This document shows positions 7,362-16,602 of a stretch of DNA of 64,000 nucleotides, one piece after another (positions within the stretch are counted from its first letter, which is position 1; each line of letters begins with the position of its first letter). The translations under genes were made by a program, and so were the position numbers. A model generated the notes under the pieces. That model was not told where the DNA came from and did no database searches. It saw only the letters and a list, made by a program, of their open reading frames with translations. This DNA is from Idiomarina sp. MD25a (GTDB lineage: Bacteria > Pseudomonadota > Gammaproteobacteria > Enterobacterales > Alteromonadaceae), in the NCBI RefSeq assembly GCF_001870515.1, contig NZ_MDGT01000005.1, positions 154,185-218,184 on the forward strand, written 5' to 3'.

Positions 7362-9047
7362 ATGTTAAAACAAATTTTCACCATTGCGCCATTGGTTCTT
7401 GCTTTATCAGCTTGTTCAGAACAAGCGACTTCTCAGGAAACGCAAGCAAACCAAGGTTCCACTGCTTCAGCCCAGCAAACGTCTGATTACACACTTGTCA
7501 AAGGTGCTGAAGATCGCTTTGGGATTTATACCGACTACACGCTGACTGCTGATATTTCACACCTGACAACCAATCAAAAAGAAATGTTGGGACTATTGAT
7601 TGAAGCCGCCAAAATCATGGATGACCTATTCTGGCAACAAGCCTTCGCCCATGACAAGCGTTCATTCTTAAATGCGGTTCCCGATTCCGCGCAATCATTC
7701 GCTGATATTAACTACGGTCCTTGGGATCGACTCAACGGTGATAAACCGTTTTTGCGTGAGTTTAGCGAGAAGCCAGCAGGCGCCAACTTCTATCCTGCTG
7801 ATATGAGCAAAAAAGAGTTCAATGACTTTAACAATGAAGAGAAAACCAGCGAATATACGTTGATTCGTCGCGACGGCTCGGGTCAACTGACCGTTGTACC
7901 CTATGCAAATGCATACTCAGAAGAGCTCAAGCAAGCGGCTAAACTACTTCGTCAAGCAGCTGAGTTAGCCGAGGATCCTGACTTTGCTCACTACTTGAAC
8001 CTGCGTGCCGATGCATTTTTAAGTAACGAGTATCGTCCATCCGATTTGGCTTGGATGGATATGCAAAATAATGACATTGATGTGGTCATCGGTCCCATTG
8101 AAACCTATGAGGATCAGCTGTTTGGCTACAAAACAGCATTTGAGGCCTATGTACTCGTTAAAGATAAACAATGGAGCGAGCGACTTGCTAAATACGCGCA
8201 ATTTTTACCTGAGCTACAACGCGGCTTGCCTGTTGAGGGTAAGTATAAGCAAGAAATGCCAGGTGCTAACGCACAATTAAATGCCTACGATGCGGTCTAT
8301 TTTGCCGGCCACTCAAACGCGGGCAGCAAAACCATTGCTATCAACCTGCCTAACGATGAATACGTGCAACTTGAAAAGGGCACTCGCCGTCTGCAACTTA
8401 AAAACGCAATGCGTGCCAAATTTGACAAGATTTTGCTGCCCATCGCAGAGCAGTTGATTGTGCCGGAACAACGCGAAAACATTACTTTTGATGCATTCTT
8501 CGCTAACACCATGTTCCACGAAGTGGCTCATGGGCTCGGTATTAAAAATACGATCAACGATAAAGGCACCGTGCGCGCTGCATTAAAAGAGCACGCGTCA
8601 GCGCTGGAAGAAGGTAAAGCGGATATCTTGGGCCTATACATGGTGACCCAGCTGTTCGAAAGAGGTGAACTTTCTACAGGTACCTTACAAGACTATTATA
8701 CAACCTTCATGGCAAGTATATTCCGTTCAGTTCGCTTTGGCGCTTCAAGCGCTCATGGTAAAGCGAACATGATTCGTTTTAACTACTTCGCCAATGAAGG
8801 CGCATTTACTCGCAATGCCGAAGGCCAATACGCCATCAACATGGAAAAAATGCGCGCAGCGATGACCAGTCTTTCGGAGAAGATCTTGCAGTTGCAAGGT
8901 GACGGTAATTACCAAGGCGTCAGTGAGTTAGTTGATCGTCTGGGCGTTATTAGCCCTCAGCTACAATCCGATTTAGACAAGCTATCGAATGCTGGCATTC
9001 CAGTGGATGTCACGTTTAATCAAGGAAAAGCCGAACTTGGCCTTTAA
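7362..9047 (+). CDS. Lipoprotein zinc peptidase of dipeptidyl-peptidase III (M49) type
   Basis: Predicted lipoprotein metallopeptidase of 561 residues. Start ATG at 7362 gives MLKQIFTIAPLVLALSAC with a lipobox (LSAC, Cys18). An upstream in-frame ATG at 7245 would bury this signal and overlap the divergent HDOD gene, so it was rejected. The zinc site is visible as H386-E-V-A-H390 followed about 25 residues later by E416-E-G-K-A-D421, the arrangement of the M49 family, but with HExxH rather than the classical HExxxH. It resembles a group of M49-like enzymes in marine Gammaproteobacteria. The substrate is probably a short peptide (inference). A possible promoter TTGCGA-N17-TAAATT ends at 7320. 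A strong hairpin follows the stop. Confidence 0.8.
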   Translation: MLKQIFTIAPLVLALSACSEQATSQETQANQGSTASAQQTSDYTLVKGAEDRFGIYTDYTLTADISHLTTNQKEMLGLLIEAAKIMDDLFWQQAFAHDKRSFLNAVPDSAQSFADINYGPWDRLNGDKPFLREFSEKPAGANFYPADMSKKEFNDFNNEEKTSEYTLIRRDGSGQLTVVPYANAYSEELKQAAKLLRQAAELAEDPDFAHYLNLRADAFLSNEYRPSDLAWMDMQNNDIDVVIGPIETYEDQLFGYKTAFEAYVLVKDKQWSERLAKYAQFLPELQRGLPVEGKYKQEMPGANAQLNAYDAVYFAGHSNAGSKTIAINLPNDEYVQLEKGTRRLQLKNAMRAKFDKILLPIAEQLIVPEQRENITFDAFFANTMFHEVAHGLGIKNTINDKGTVRAALKEHASALEEGKADILGLYMVTQLFERGELSTGTLQDYYTTFMASIFRSVRFGASSAHGKANMIRFNYFANEGAFTRNAEGQYAINMEKMRAAMTSLSEKILQLQGDGNYQGVSELVDRLGVISPQLQSDLDKLSNAGIPVDVTFNQGKAELGL

Positions 9048-9063
9048 ACTGTCGCTTGAACTC

Positions 9064-9087
9064 AGCGTGCGCCCTATGGCGCACGCT
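9064..9087 (+). terminator. Hairpin after M49-type peptidase gene
   Basis: Perfect 10-bp GC-rich stem: AGCGTGCGCC at 9064-9073 and its complement at 9078-9087, with loop CTAT. It begins 17 bases after the stop codon. There is no long T run afterwards (ATCAACTTT), so termination may be partial. Confidence 0.6.
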
Positions 9088-9094
9088 ATCAACT

Positions 9095-9123
9095 TTGCCT
9101 ACCCCCTAACCCTGTGCTAGAAT
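9095..9123 (+). promoter_or_regulatory. Sigma-70 promoter for SulP-usp operon
   Basis: TTGCCT at 9095-9100, a 17-base spacer, and TAGAAT at 9118-9123 (4/6 and 5/6 matches). The leader to the SulP start at 9262 is about 130 bases and holds a small stem GTGGTT/AACCAC at 9136-9154, so regulation within the leader is possible. Confidence 0.55.
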
Positions 9124-9261
9124 CCGCGCGCTTCAGTGGTTGAACTTTAACCACAGTGTCACATCCGTGTCAGTTCATTCAAATACACTGCATGCTCCGT
9201 ACATGTGACATACAAACTAGATGCACTCCATCTCACTGTATTTTTAATTGGGTAACGTTTT

Positions 9262-10746
9262 ATGTGGAAGTCGATCCAGGCAAACTGGTTTTCAAACCTG
9301 CGCGGTGATGTATTATCGGGTCTTGTTGTTGCTTTAGCACTCATTCCTGAAGCCATTGCTTTCTCAATTATTGCGGGCGTCGATCCTAAAATCGGACTTT
9401 ATGCGTCGTTTGCCATCGCTGTGATTATCTCGTTCACCGGTGGACGTCCTGGCATGATCTCAGCTGCAACAGGCGCTATGGCACTGTTAATGGTGACACT
9501 GGTTAAAGAGCATGGTTTAGAATATCTTCTCGCCGCAACGTTACTCACTGGTGTACTACAAATAATCGCGGGTTATTTAAAACTGGGCGAACTGATGCGT
9601 TTTGTGTCTCGGTCGGTGGTTACGGGATTTGTTAACGCACTGGCGATTCTGATTTTTATGGCTCAGTTACCCGAGCTCACCAATGTCACTTGGCATGTTT
9701 ATGTTATGACCGCGGCAGGATTAGCGATCATCTATGGTTTTCCCTATATCCCGGTTATTGGTCGGATGTTACCGTCACCGTTGATCTGTATTCTTTCACT
9801 GACGGTTATCGCGATTTACTTTGGCATCGACGTGCGCACCGTGGGCGACATGGGCGAATTACCCGATACCTTGCCCGTATTTTTGTGGCCCGATGTACCT
9901 CTTAATTTTGAAACACTGGCCATTATTTTCCCCTATTCACTCGGCTTGGCTATAGTCGGTATGCTTGAGTCACTGATGACTGCGACCATTGTCGACGACC
10001 TCACTGATACATCGAGTGATCGTAATCGCGAATGTAAGGGTCAAGGTATTGCCAATATTGGCTCAGGCCTGCTCGGTGGTATGGCAGGTTGCGCAATGAT
10101 AGGCCAATCGATTATCAACGTTAAATCAGGTGGTCGAACGCGGCTTTCCACATTTATTGCCGGGACTTTTTTGTTGATATTGATCTTATTTTTAGATGAA
10201 TGGCTCAAACAAATTCCAATGGCTGCACTCGTTGCAGTGATGATTATGGTTTCAATTGGTACCTTTAGTTGGGACTCAATTCGGAACCTCAAACAACACC
10301 CACTGTCTACCAACATTGTCATGTTAGCGACAGTTGCCGTGGTCGTTGCGACTCATAACTTGGCGCTAGGCGTATTTGTTGGCGTACTATTAGCGTCAGT
10401 GTTCTTTGCTAATAAAGTTGGCCATTACATGGCTGTAACTTCGAGTTTAAATGAAGCGTCGTTCTGTCGCACGTATAAAGTCGCAGGGCAAGTTTTCTTC
10501 AGCTCATCCGAAAAATTTATTGCTGCGTTCGACTTTAAAGAGGGTGTCGATAAGATTGTTATCGACCTTAGCGAGGCGCACTTTTGGGATATCACCGCCG
10601 TCAATGCGCTTGATCGGGTGGTTATTAAATTTAGACGTGAAGGTGCAGAAGTCGACGTCATTGGATTGAACAAAGCCAGCGCGACTATCGTCGATCGCTT
10701 TGGAGAACATAACCAAAGTGATGCCAAAGACTTGATCGGACATTAA
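9262..10746 (+). CDS. SulP-family anion transporter with STAS domain
   Basis: Inner-membrane transporter of 494 residues. The N-terminal transport domain has about 10-12 membrane segments, including the SulP opening [20 protein letters not shown] and the GLYASF and [12 protein letters not shown] stretches. A C-terminal STAS domain runs from about 410 ([20 protein letters not shown]). Relatives carry sulfate or bicarbonate; BicA-type bicarbonate uptake with sodium is plausible in a marine host, but substrate cannot be assigned from sequence. The usp gene follows after 14 bases, a pairing known for SulP genes. The promoter at 9095-9123 serves both. Confidence 0.88.
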   Translation: MWKSIQANWFSNLRGDVLSGLVVALALIPEAIAFSIIAGVDPKIGLYASFAIAVIISFTGGRPGMISAATGAMALLMVTLVKEHGLEYLLAATLLTGVLQIIAGYLKLGELMRFVSRSVVTGFVNALAILIFMAQLPELTNVTWHVYVMTAAGLAIIYGFPYIPVIGRMLPSPLICILSLTVIAIYFGIDVRTVGDMGELPDTLPVFLWPDVPLNFETLAIIFPYSLGLAIVGMLESLMTATIVDDLTDTSSDRNRECKGQGIANIGSGLLGGMAGCAMIGQSIINVKSGGRTRLSTFIAGTFLLILILFLDEWLKQIPMAALVAVMIMVSIGTFSWDSIRNLKQHPLSTNIVMLATVAVVVATHNLALGVFVGVLLASVFFANKVGHYMAVTSSLNEASFCRTYKVAGQVFFSSSEKFIAAFDFKEGVDKIVIDLSEAHFWDITAVNALDRVVIKFRREGAEVDVIGLNKASATIVDRFGEHNQSDAKDLIGH

Positions 10747-10760
10747 TTAAGGTAAGTCGT

Positions 10761-11609
10761 ATGAAACACGTTATCGCTTGTATTGATGAATCACGCATGG
10801 CGCATGCGGTTACACAGTATGCCACATGGTCTGCACAGCGGCTGCAGACACCATTGACGTTATTTCACGTATTAGATGAGCTGCGTTATCCAGTCAATTC
10901 TGATATGACAGGAAATATCGGCTTAGGTAGCCGAGAGTCGTTACTTGAAGAACTTGCCGAACTCGATGAGCGTCGTAATAAGCTCGCCTTAGAGCATGGT
11001 CATCATCTACTTGAAGCGGCAAAAAGTTATGCCGAAGAAATGGGTGCAGATGAGGTGCATTTACGCCAAAGACATGGCGACTTAGCCGAGTCACTTGCGA
11101 CACTCGAGGAAGAACTGCGATTATTGGTAATTGGCTTACACGGTGCTGAGACCTGTGACAGTGATCGTTTAGGTCATCAAATTGAGACCATCGTGCGCAA
11201 TGTTCGCCGCCCTATTCTAGCGGTGCCAGAACACTACAAGGCGCCGACCAATGTAATGCTTGCTTTCGATGGCAGTGACGTTTCTCGTAAAGGCGTCAAG
11301 ATGTTAGCTGAATCTCCGCTATTCATCGGTATGCCCATTCATGTCGTTATGGTGGGTGCGGCGACAGCTGACGCCAACGCATCGGTAGAGGCAGCGGTCA
11401 GTCATTTACAAGAATTTCGTCACCAAGTGAGCTATGAGATCAGAGCCGGTGAAGTTGAATCAACTTTGCGCGATATCCAACAAGAGCGTAATATCGACAT
11501 GCTCATTATGGGAGCTTATAGTCACTCAAAGTTACGTCAGTTGTTTATGGGAAGCACCACATCAAAGGTGCTATCTCGTGCTACAACACCGGTTTTATTA
11601 CTTCGTTAA
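10761..11609 (+). CDS. Tandem-domain universal stress protein
   Basis: Cytoplasmic protein of 282 residues made of two Usp domains (about 1-150 and 153-282), as in UspE. The second domain keeps the nucleotide-binding pattern GAYSHSKLRQLFMGSTTSKVL (G-x2-G-x9-G-S/T type), ending in TPVLLLR. The first is less canonical. It follows the SulP gene by 14 bases and was probably co-opted to regulate or respond to anion transport (inference). A Shine-Dalgarno GGTAAG is near the ATG. Confidence 0.87.
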   Translation: MKHVIACIDESRMAHAVTQYATWSAQRLQTPLTLFHVLDELRYPVNSDMTGNIGLGSRESLLEELAELDERRNKLALEHGHHLLEAAKSYAEEMGADEVHLRQRHGDLAESLATLEEELRLLVIGLHGAETCDSDRLGHQIETIVRNVRRPILAVPEHYKAPTNVMLAFDGSDVSRKGVKMLAESPLFIGMPIHVVMVGAATADANASVEAAVSHLQEFRHQVSYEIRAGEVESTLRDIQQERNIDMLIMGAYSHSKLRQLFMGSTTSKVLSRATTPVLLLR

Positions 11610-11635
11610 TTGCATACACCTTAGGAACTCATTGA

Positions 11636-12850
11636 ATGACGCCAGATTGGCAAGAACTAGAACTCGATGATGCACTGATATCAGTGCTCAAAGCAGCAGG
11701 TTTGAATAAGCCCGCAAAGGTCCAGCAAGCCGCGTTGCCGGCAGCAATGGATGGTCACGATCTGTTGATCAGCTCGCCGACCGGCACAGGTAAAACCTTA
11801 GCTTTTTTGCTGCCCGTATTGCAGCACATGATTGATTTCCCACGTAAGCAGCCAGGCTCTGCGCGTGCCCTGATTATGGCACCTACGCGCGAGCTCGCAG
11901 AGCAAATCTATCAACAAGCCGAAATGTTTCGTGAGCTTACCAATCTTACATCGATTGTGGTGACAGGTGGGGTTAATTACGGTAGCCAATTGAATCGACT
12001 CGAAAAAAGTCATGATCTTGTTATCGCAACCCCGGGGCGCTTACTAGACTTGCTAGAAGCAGAGCAATACGAACTCGAAACCGTCGAGTGGCTGGTTATT
12101 GATGAAGCAGACCGCATGTTGGACATGGGCTTTAAAGACGTGGTTAAAGATATCGCCATGCATGCCCGAAACCGCCAACACGCTATTTTATGTTCGGCGA
12201 CCATAGACAGTGAAGGCGTTGCAGCTTTCTCGCGCTCTTTGCTTAATGAGCCGGAGTTGATAGAAGTTACACCGCCTAAGAGAGAACGCGGTAAAATAAT
12301 CGAACAAGCCTACTTAGCCGATACCGACGAGCATAAACGCCAGTTACTGTTGGCTTTGTTAAAGCAGCATCCAGGCCGCTCAATTATTTTTGCGCGCACG
12401 CGTGAACGAGTGCAGGCGCTAGCCAGCTTTCTTCAATCTGTAGATGTACCCGTCATGTTTTTACGCGGTGACTTGCCCCATGCTGAACGTCAGCAAAAGA
12501 TCGTTGAATTTAAGCGTCGTGACAATGCCGTGTTAGTCGCCACCGATGTGGCTTCCCGTGGACTTGATATCGATGAAATTAAATTGGTTATCAACTACGA
12601 CTTACCAAAACAAGCCGACGTTTATGTTCACCGCATTGGTCGTACCGCCCGTGCCGGACAAAAAGGTCTTGCGGTGTCTCTTGTGGAAGCGCATGATGCA
12701 CTGTTACTCGGTAAAATTGAACGCTATATGGAGCACCGCCTCGATCGTCGAGTGATTGATGGACTTAAACCTCAATATAAGTTTCCATCAACAGATAAAA
12801 AGCGGGTTAAAAAGAAGAAGCAAGCGAAGAAAACTAAAAAGCGCCGTTAA
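11636..12850 (+). CDS. srmB: DEAD-box RNA helicase, SrmB-like
   Basis: ATP-dependent RNA helicase of 404 residues. SrmB helps assemble the large ribosomal subunit. Motifs in order: Q motif (PAKVQQAALPAAMDG), I (SSPTGTGKT), Ia (APTRELAEQ), GG, Ib (TPGRLLD), II (DEAD in VIDEADRMLDMGF), III (SAT), IV (IIFARTRERV), V (VATDVASRGLDI) and VI (HRIGRTARAG). A lysine/arginine-rich tail (KKRVKKKKQAKKTKKRR) ends the protein. SrmB is preferred over RhlE/DeaD because of the N-terminal opening and the moderate C-terminal extension. The stop codon lies inside a bidirectional terminator shared with the convergent vanZ-like gene. Confidence 0.87.
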   Translation: MTPDWQELELDDALISVLKAAGLNKPAKVQQAALPAAMDGHDLLISSPTGTGKTLAFLLPVLQHMIDFPRKQPGSARALIMAPTRELAEQIYQQAEMFRELTNLTSIVVTGGVNYGSQLNRLEKSHDLVIATPGRLLDLLEAEQYELETVEWLVIDEADRMLDMGFKDVVKDIAMHARNRQHAILCSATIDSEGVAAFSRSLLNEPELIEVTPPKRERGKIIEQAYLADTDEHKRQLLLALLKQHPGRSIIFARTRERVQALASFLQSVDVPVMFLRGDLPHAERQQKIVEFKRRDNAVLVATDVASRGLDIDEIKLVINYDLPKQADVYVHRIGRTARAGQKGLAVSLVEAHDALLLGKIERYMEHRLDRRVIDGLKPQYKFPSTDKKRVKKKKQAKKTKKRR

Positions 12851-12862
12851 TTACGGCGCTTT
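12838..12862. terminator. Bidirectional terminator between srmB and vanZ-like gene
   Basis: Perfect 9-bp stem AAAGCGCCG (12838-12846) and CGGCGCTTT (12854-12862) with loop TTAATTA. It contains the stop codons of both convergent genes. On the minus strand it is followed by a T-rich tract (complement of AACTAAAAA), making it the stronger direction. Confidence 0.75.
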
Positions 12863-13221
12863 CGATATAACCAGAGCAAAGAGAAGTAGGCGACCACACC
12901 CGCTGCATCAGCAAGCCAGTCCATCACATCAGAACCCCTGCCTGGGATGTAATACTGTATAACTTCTATCGCACAACCATAGATTAATAGCAACGCAATA
13001 GCGATTTTTCCTGATAAGTCGAACGCTTTATGTAACGTCACACTCAGTAAGAAAAAAGCGGTAAAGTGGACCCACTTATCAGCGTGAGGGATCATTCGAC
13101 TCGCTTCATGGCTTGGAAATTGCCATAAGAATGCAATCGTAATGACCACTAACAGACTTACAAAAATTGCACGTGCCAACATGCGGGAGGTATTTAGGTT
13201 ACTCAACGTCCTGTCCTTCAT
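12847..13221 (-). CDS. VanZ-like small membrane protein
   Basis: Integral membrane protein of 124 residues of the VanZ-like family, function unknown outside teicoplanin-resistance clusters. Helices at about 14-32, 47-66, 70-88 and 98-115 are visible, with the family's HADKWVHFTAFFLLSVTLH and the YIPGRGSDVMDWLADAAGVV segment. The ATG at 13219-13221 overlaps the end of thiI by 23 bases; the ATG at 13182 (MLARAIFVSLL) would remove the overlap and is a reasonable alternative. It is the last gene of the pomA-pomB-thiI direction, ending in a terminator. Confidence 0.8.
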   Translation of the reverse strand: MKDRTLSNLNTSRMLARAIFVSLLVVITIAFLWQFPSHEASRMIPHADKWVHFTAFFLLSVTLHKAFDLSGKIAIALLLIYGCAIEVIQYYIPGRGSDVMDWLADAAGVVAYFSLLWLYRKRRN

Positions 13222-14656
13222 ACACCGAAACGTTATCGTATCCTGCTTCCTGCAGTAACAACGTTTGCATTTTACTCATTACACCCTGCGAACAATATAA
13301 TAGATAGTGTTTTGAGTCATCCAGTTTTACAAACTCTGACTGAACCTTAAAGAATGGCATCTCGATCACGTCCAATGACGTCGTTAACGGGTCATCATCG
13401 ATTTCTTCTGCGGTGCGTATATCGACGATGACTTTAGGTTTAGCCGACTCGGTTTGCTTTAACTGAACTTGTTGCTGAGCGGCATCTGCAATATGCTGCA
13501 TACTTAATACTTGTGCATTACGAACCACGTGTTCGATAAGGTGCATATCAAGTTTTTCTTCTTCAGCCAGAATCGCCTGTTCGTTTGCTTTAACCGTCGG
13601 CTTATTGGAGATGACACCACAATACTCTGGAATAGTTTTCGCCAACGCTTCGGTGCCGATGCGCTTAGCTTGATCAACGATGGTCTGCTTGTCCGCGGTA
13701 ATCAAGGGACGCAAAACCAATGTATCGGTGGCTTTATCAATAACCTGCAAGTTCGCTAAGGTTTGACTTGAAACTTGGCCAATCGCCTCACCGGTCACTA
13801 ACGCCTGTGCCTTTAGGAAGTAGCCAACTCGTGTTGCCGCTCGGAGCATTTGTCGTTTCAAGACAACGCCCATCGCTCCATTATCGACATTGGTTAAAAT
13901 ATCTTCGACGATAGGCGCAAAATCAACGCTGACAAACTTGATCGGATGCGACTTAGTAAAACGCTCCCAAAGGTAGTGACAAATTTGTTTAACAGCCACT
14001 TCGTGCGCGTCGCCACCCAAATTAAAAAAGCAAAAGTGAGTCCGCGCCCCTCGGCGAATAAACTCAAAGCTCGCAACGCTCGAGTCAAAACCACCACTCA
14101 TTAAACTCAAAACAGTTTCTTGGGTTGGAATTGGAAAGCCACCTAAACCTTGTCGCCGTTCGCCCACTAACTGAATATTTTGCTCGATTATCTGCAGCGT
14201 AATCTCATGCTCTGGCGCCTTCAACTGAACTCGAGCCGTGGGTTGATGCTCCAGGAGGTAACCGCCGATATAGCGTTCAAGTTGCTGCGAAGAGAAGTCG
14301 TGATGACCTTTACGTTTGACCCTGACGGCAAAAGTTTGCTGCGCGATTTTTTCCAACCAAAACTGAGCAACCCACTCAGACAATACTTCAAACTCGTCTA
14401 GTGGACGTTCAATCACTTCTGCAAACCACGATATACCTGGCGTACACGAGAGTTTATCAATGATTGCCTGGCGCGCCTGCTCGTCATCAGAAGACGTGCT
14501 AACTTCGATACGGTCCCATAGCCATTTAACATATAGCCCAGCGTCAATATCGGCTAAAACCTTCCTGAGGTTATTCGTTAATACTTTGCCGTAACGCTTC
14601 CGGACTGATCGGCTTTTAATGGTGATTTCGGCATGCAACCGTACAACGAACTTCAT
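13199..14656 (-). CDS. thiI: ThiI, tRNA 4-thiouridine synthetase with rhodanese domain
   Basis: Makes 4-thiouridine at position 8 of tRNA and supplies sulfur for the thiamine thiazole. The 485-residue protein has a ferredoxin-like/THUMP N-terminus (about 1-165), the PP-loop in LMSGGFDSSVASFEFIRRG that adenylates uridine, and a C-terminal rhodanese domain with the persulfide-carrying cysteine in YCSQGVMSKM. Length matches the E. coli enzyme (482), so the full two-domain form is present. A TATAAT box lies 37 bases upstream, between pomB and thiI, allowing separate expression. thiI next to xseB-ispA-dxs is the order also seen in enterics, with pomAB inserted between. Confidence 0.96.
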   Translation of the reverse strand: MKFVVRLHAEITIKSRSVRKRYGKVLTNNLRKVLADIDAGLYVKWLWDRIEVSTSSDDEQARQAIIDKLSCTPGISWFAEVIERPLDEFEVLSEWVAQFWLEKIAQQTFAVRVKRKGHHDFSSQQLERYIGGYLLEHQPTARVQLKAPEHEITLQIIEQNIQLVGERRQGLGGFPIPTQETVLSLMSGGFDSSVASFEFIRRGARTHFCFFNLGGDAHEVAVKQICHYLWERFTKSHPIKFVSVDFAPIVEDILTNVDNGAMGVVLKRQMLRAATRVGYFLKAQALVTGEAIGQVSSQTLANLQVIDKATDTLVLRPLITADKQTIVDQAKRIGTEALAKTIPEYCGVISNKPTVKANEQAILAEEEKLDMHLIEHVVRNAQVLSMQHIADAAQQQVQLKQTESAKPKVIVDIRTAEEIDDDPLTTSLDVIEMPFFKVQSEFVKLDDSKHYLLYCSQGVMSKMQTLLLQEAGYDNVSVYEGQDVE

Positions 14657-14692
14657 GGTGCCCTCAGTTTCCGCTTGGTAGAAAAGCCACCA

Positions 14693-14698
14693 ATTATA
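14693..14698 (-). promoter_or_regulatory. Possible -10 element of a thiI promoter
   Basis: Perfect TATAAT on the minus strand in the 71-bp gap between pomB and thiI. The corresponding -35 region (17 bases upstream) is poor, so this is only a candidate. Confidence 0.35.
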
Positions 14699-14727
14699 CG
14701 ATTTTTTCGCCCTTCGAGCTAGTTAAG

Positions 14728-15657
14728 CTACTCAATTACATCAACTGGATCGGACTCTTTTGCCTTACCTTGCATGATAGCGATATCTACGCGCCGATTA
14801 AGTGCACGGTTAGATGCTGAGTTATTAGGAACAATCGGTTTGGTATCTGCATAACCCATCGTCACTAGCCGCGATTGATCAAACCCCTCAACCGTGGTCA
14901 TTTCCTCAGCGACCGCAACGGCGCGTTTAGCGGATAGATCCCATTTAGAACTGTACATCTCAGAAACCAGTGGTTGGTTATCCGTATGACCAGAAATAGT
15001 AATCTCGCCAGGAATATCCTTTAATGCTTGAGCCACTTCGCGAATGACCGGTTTAAACTGTGGCTGCAAAAAGGCAGACCCCTCAGGAAACGAGCCGTTT
15101 TCTTTAATTCGGATTATAATTTGCTGACCCAACTGCTCGAGTTCAAGCGTGCCTGCCTTAATATTATCATTGAGTTGCTCTCGGATACGCTCCATCAGCT
15201 CCTTAACTTCCTCTTCCATTGCAGGTGCGGTTTTTGAGCTTTCTGCTGCTTTCTTATCCTCACTACTATCTGCTTGCTGACCGCCGCGCTCAGTTTGTTG
15301 ACCGCCTGCAAAGTCAGACTCCCCCTCCTGAAACTCCAACATCTGCTGAGTCATCTCGACGGTCTGCTGCTGAATCGTTTCGATAGGCGTCGGTTCAGGT
15401 CGTCCGGGGCGGAATTCTTGCGCAATGACACTCGTGCCTTTGGGGATATCCTTCACCTCAATTTTATTTTGTACACCCAAGGCGTACTTCATTGAGCCTG
15501 CAATTTGCTTAAACTTCAGTACATCCATCTCGGAAAAGGCTAGTAGCAGCACGAAAAAACACATCAGTAGTGTCATCAAATCGGCAAAGGTTGCCATCCA
15601 CATGGGAAGCCCAGGTGGTGGGCAACGGCATTCTTCTTGATCGTCTGCAGCAGCCAT
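14728..15657 (-). CDS. pomB: PomB, sodium-type flagellar stator subunit
   Basis: Stator protein that anchors the motor to peptidoglycan and carries ions together with PomA. The 309-residue product has one N-terminal membrane helix with the ion-binding aspartate D26 in MATFADLMTLLMCFFVLLLA, a charged linker with QQ/EE-rich repeats (about 90-150), and a C-terminal OmpA/MotB peptidoglycan-binding domain (ITISGHTDNQPL, WDLSAKRAVAVAEEM, NRRVDIAI). The CPPPGLPMWMATFADLM opening is that of sodium-driven PomB rather than proton-driven MotB. It starts 5 bases after pomA stops. Confidence 0.95.
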   Translation of the reverse strand: MAAADDQEECRCPPPGLPMWMATFADLMTLLMCFFVLLLAFSEMDVLKFKQIAGSMKYALGVQNKIEVKDIPKGTSVIAQEFRPGRPEPTPIETIQQQTVEMTQQMLEFQEGESDFAGGQQTERGGQQADSSEDKKAAESSKTAPAMEEEVKELMERIREQLNDNIKAGTLELEQLGQQIIIRIKENGSFPEGSAFLQPQFKPVIREVAQALKDIPGEITISGHTDNQPLVSEMYSSKWDLSAKRAVAVAEEMTTVEGFDQSRLVTMGYADTKPIVPNNSASNRALNRRVDIAIMQGKAKESDPVDVIE

Positions 15658-15662
15658 AAGCG

Positions 15663-16430
15663 CTATTCTTCCTCGCTACCGTCGGTAACACGTTTTGATT
15701 CGGCAAGATAATTACGCAGCAGCCCTTCAATGACTCGCGGGTTCTGACCATCCTGAATACCTAAAATGGCATCAAGAATTAATTGCCGATTGAGCTTTTC
15801 TTGTTCTGCACGAAGTACCAATTTATTAGCAATCGGAATGGCGATAACGTTTGCCAAGAAGGCACCATACAACGTCGTCAACAACGCCACAGACATCGCC
15901 GGTCCGATGGCTTTCGGATCATCCATATTCGCTAACATCGCCACCAAGCCAATCAAAGTACCGATCATACCCATGGCAGGCGCCACATCTGCCAGCACCT
16001 TGAAGAACCGAGCACCTTCCTCATGACGCGAGAAACTCATACCGATATCTTTACTGAGCGTTTGCTTAACGACTTCGGCGTCGTGCCCATCAACGAGCAT
16101 ATCGACCCCTTTTCGAAAAAACGGGTTGGGTATTTCGGCCTCTTCTAAAGCAAGAAACCCACCTTTCCGCGCCGAATCTGCCATCTCAACAGCGCTATCA
16201 ATCAGCTCTTGTGGATGCTCGATTTTAAAGAAGAACGCTTTCACCACGACTTTGCCGGTGGCAAAGAATTGTTGCAGTGGAAAGTTGGCCATGACAATGA
16301 ACAAGGAACCGCCCACAACAATCAATACTGACTGAGTGTCGATGAAAAGACCGGGGTCACCACCTAGTATCATTGCGGCAATGACAAAGCCTATGGCTCC
16401 AATGATCCCTACCAGCGTTGCTATATCCAC
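15663..16430 (-). CDS. pomA: PomA, sodium-type flagellar stator subunit
   Basis: Membrane stator partner of PomB. The 255-residue protein has four membrane helices, beginning MDIATLVGIIGAIGFVIAAM with the GGDPGLFIDTQS loop, and the conserved helix-3/4 block APAMGMIGTLIGLVAML and GPAMSVALLTTLYGAFLAN. Start is GTG at 16428-16430 with GGAGG upstream. It shares the divergent gap 16431-16602 with xseB. No consensus sigma-28 promoter was found in that gap. Confidence 0.95.
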   Translation of the reverse strand: MDIATLVGIIGAIGFVIAAMILGGDPGLFIDTQSVLIVVGGSLFIVMANFPLQQFFATGKVVVKAFFFKIEHPQELIDSAVEMADSARKGGFLALEEAEIPNPFFRKGVDMLVDGHDAEVVKQTLSKDIGMSFSRHEEGARFFKVLADVAPAMGMIGTLIGLVAMLANMDDPKAIGPAMSVALLTTLYGAFLANVIAIPIANKLVLRAEQEKLNRQLILDAILGIQDGQNPRVIEGLLRNYLAESKRVTDGSEEE

Positions 16431-16542
16431 TCAGCTTCCTCCACTTGACGCGGTAAATTTGGCTACTTGCTCAATTTTAAACATCCCACTCAACGTGGCA
16501 ACCCATATTGTAAAATTAAGTAAACCACGCATTGATCATCGG

Positions 16543-16571
16543 CTGACATTCGAGTTTCTTTATATGATAAT
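16543..16571 (+). promoter_or_regulatory. Sigma-70 promoter of xseB-ispA-dxs
   Basis: CTGACA at 16543-16548, exactly 17 bases, then GATAAT at 16566-16571 (each 5/6). The predicted start is about 24 bases before the xseB ATG at 16603. Confidence 0.68.
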
Positions 16572-16602
16572 GAGCCTATGTTAAGACTAAAGGTGACGTA
16601 CT

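Noticed and set aside
16431..16602. Sigma-28 flagellar promoter for pomA
   Set aside because: TAAA is followed by GCCAAATT on the minus strand, but the spacing is 12 rather than 15 and the -10 match is weak.
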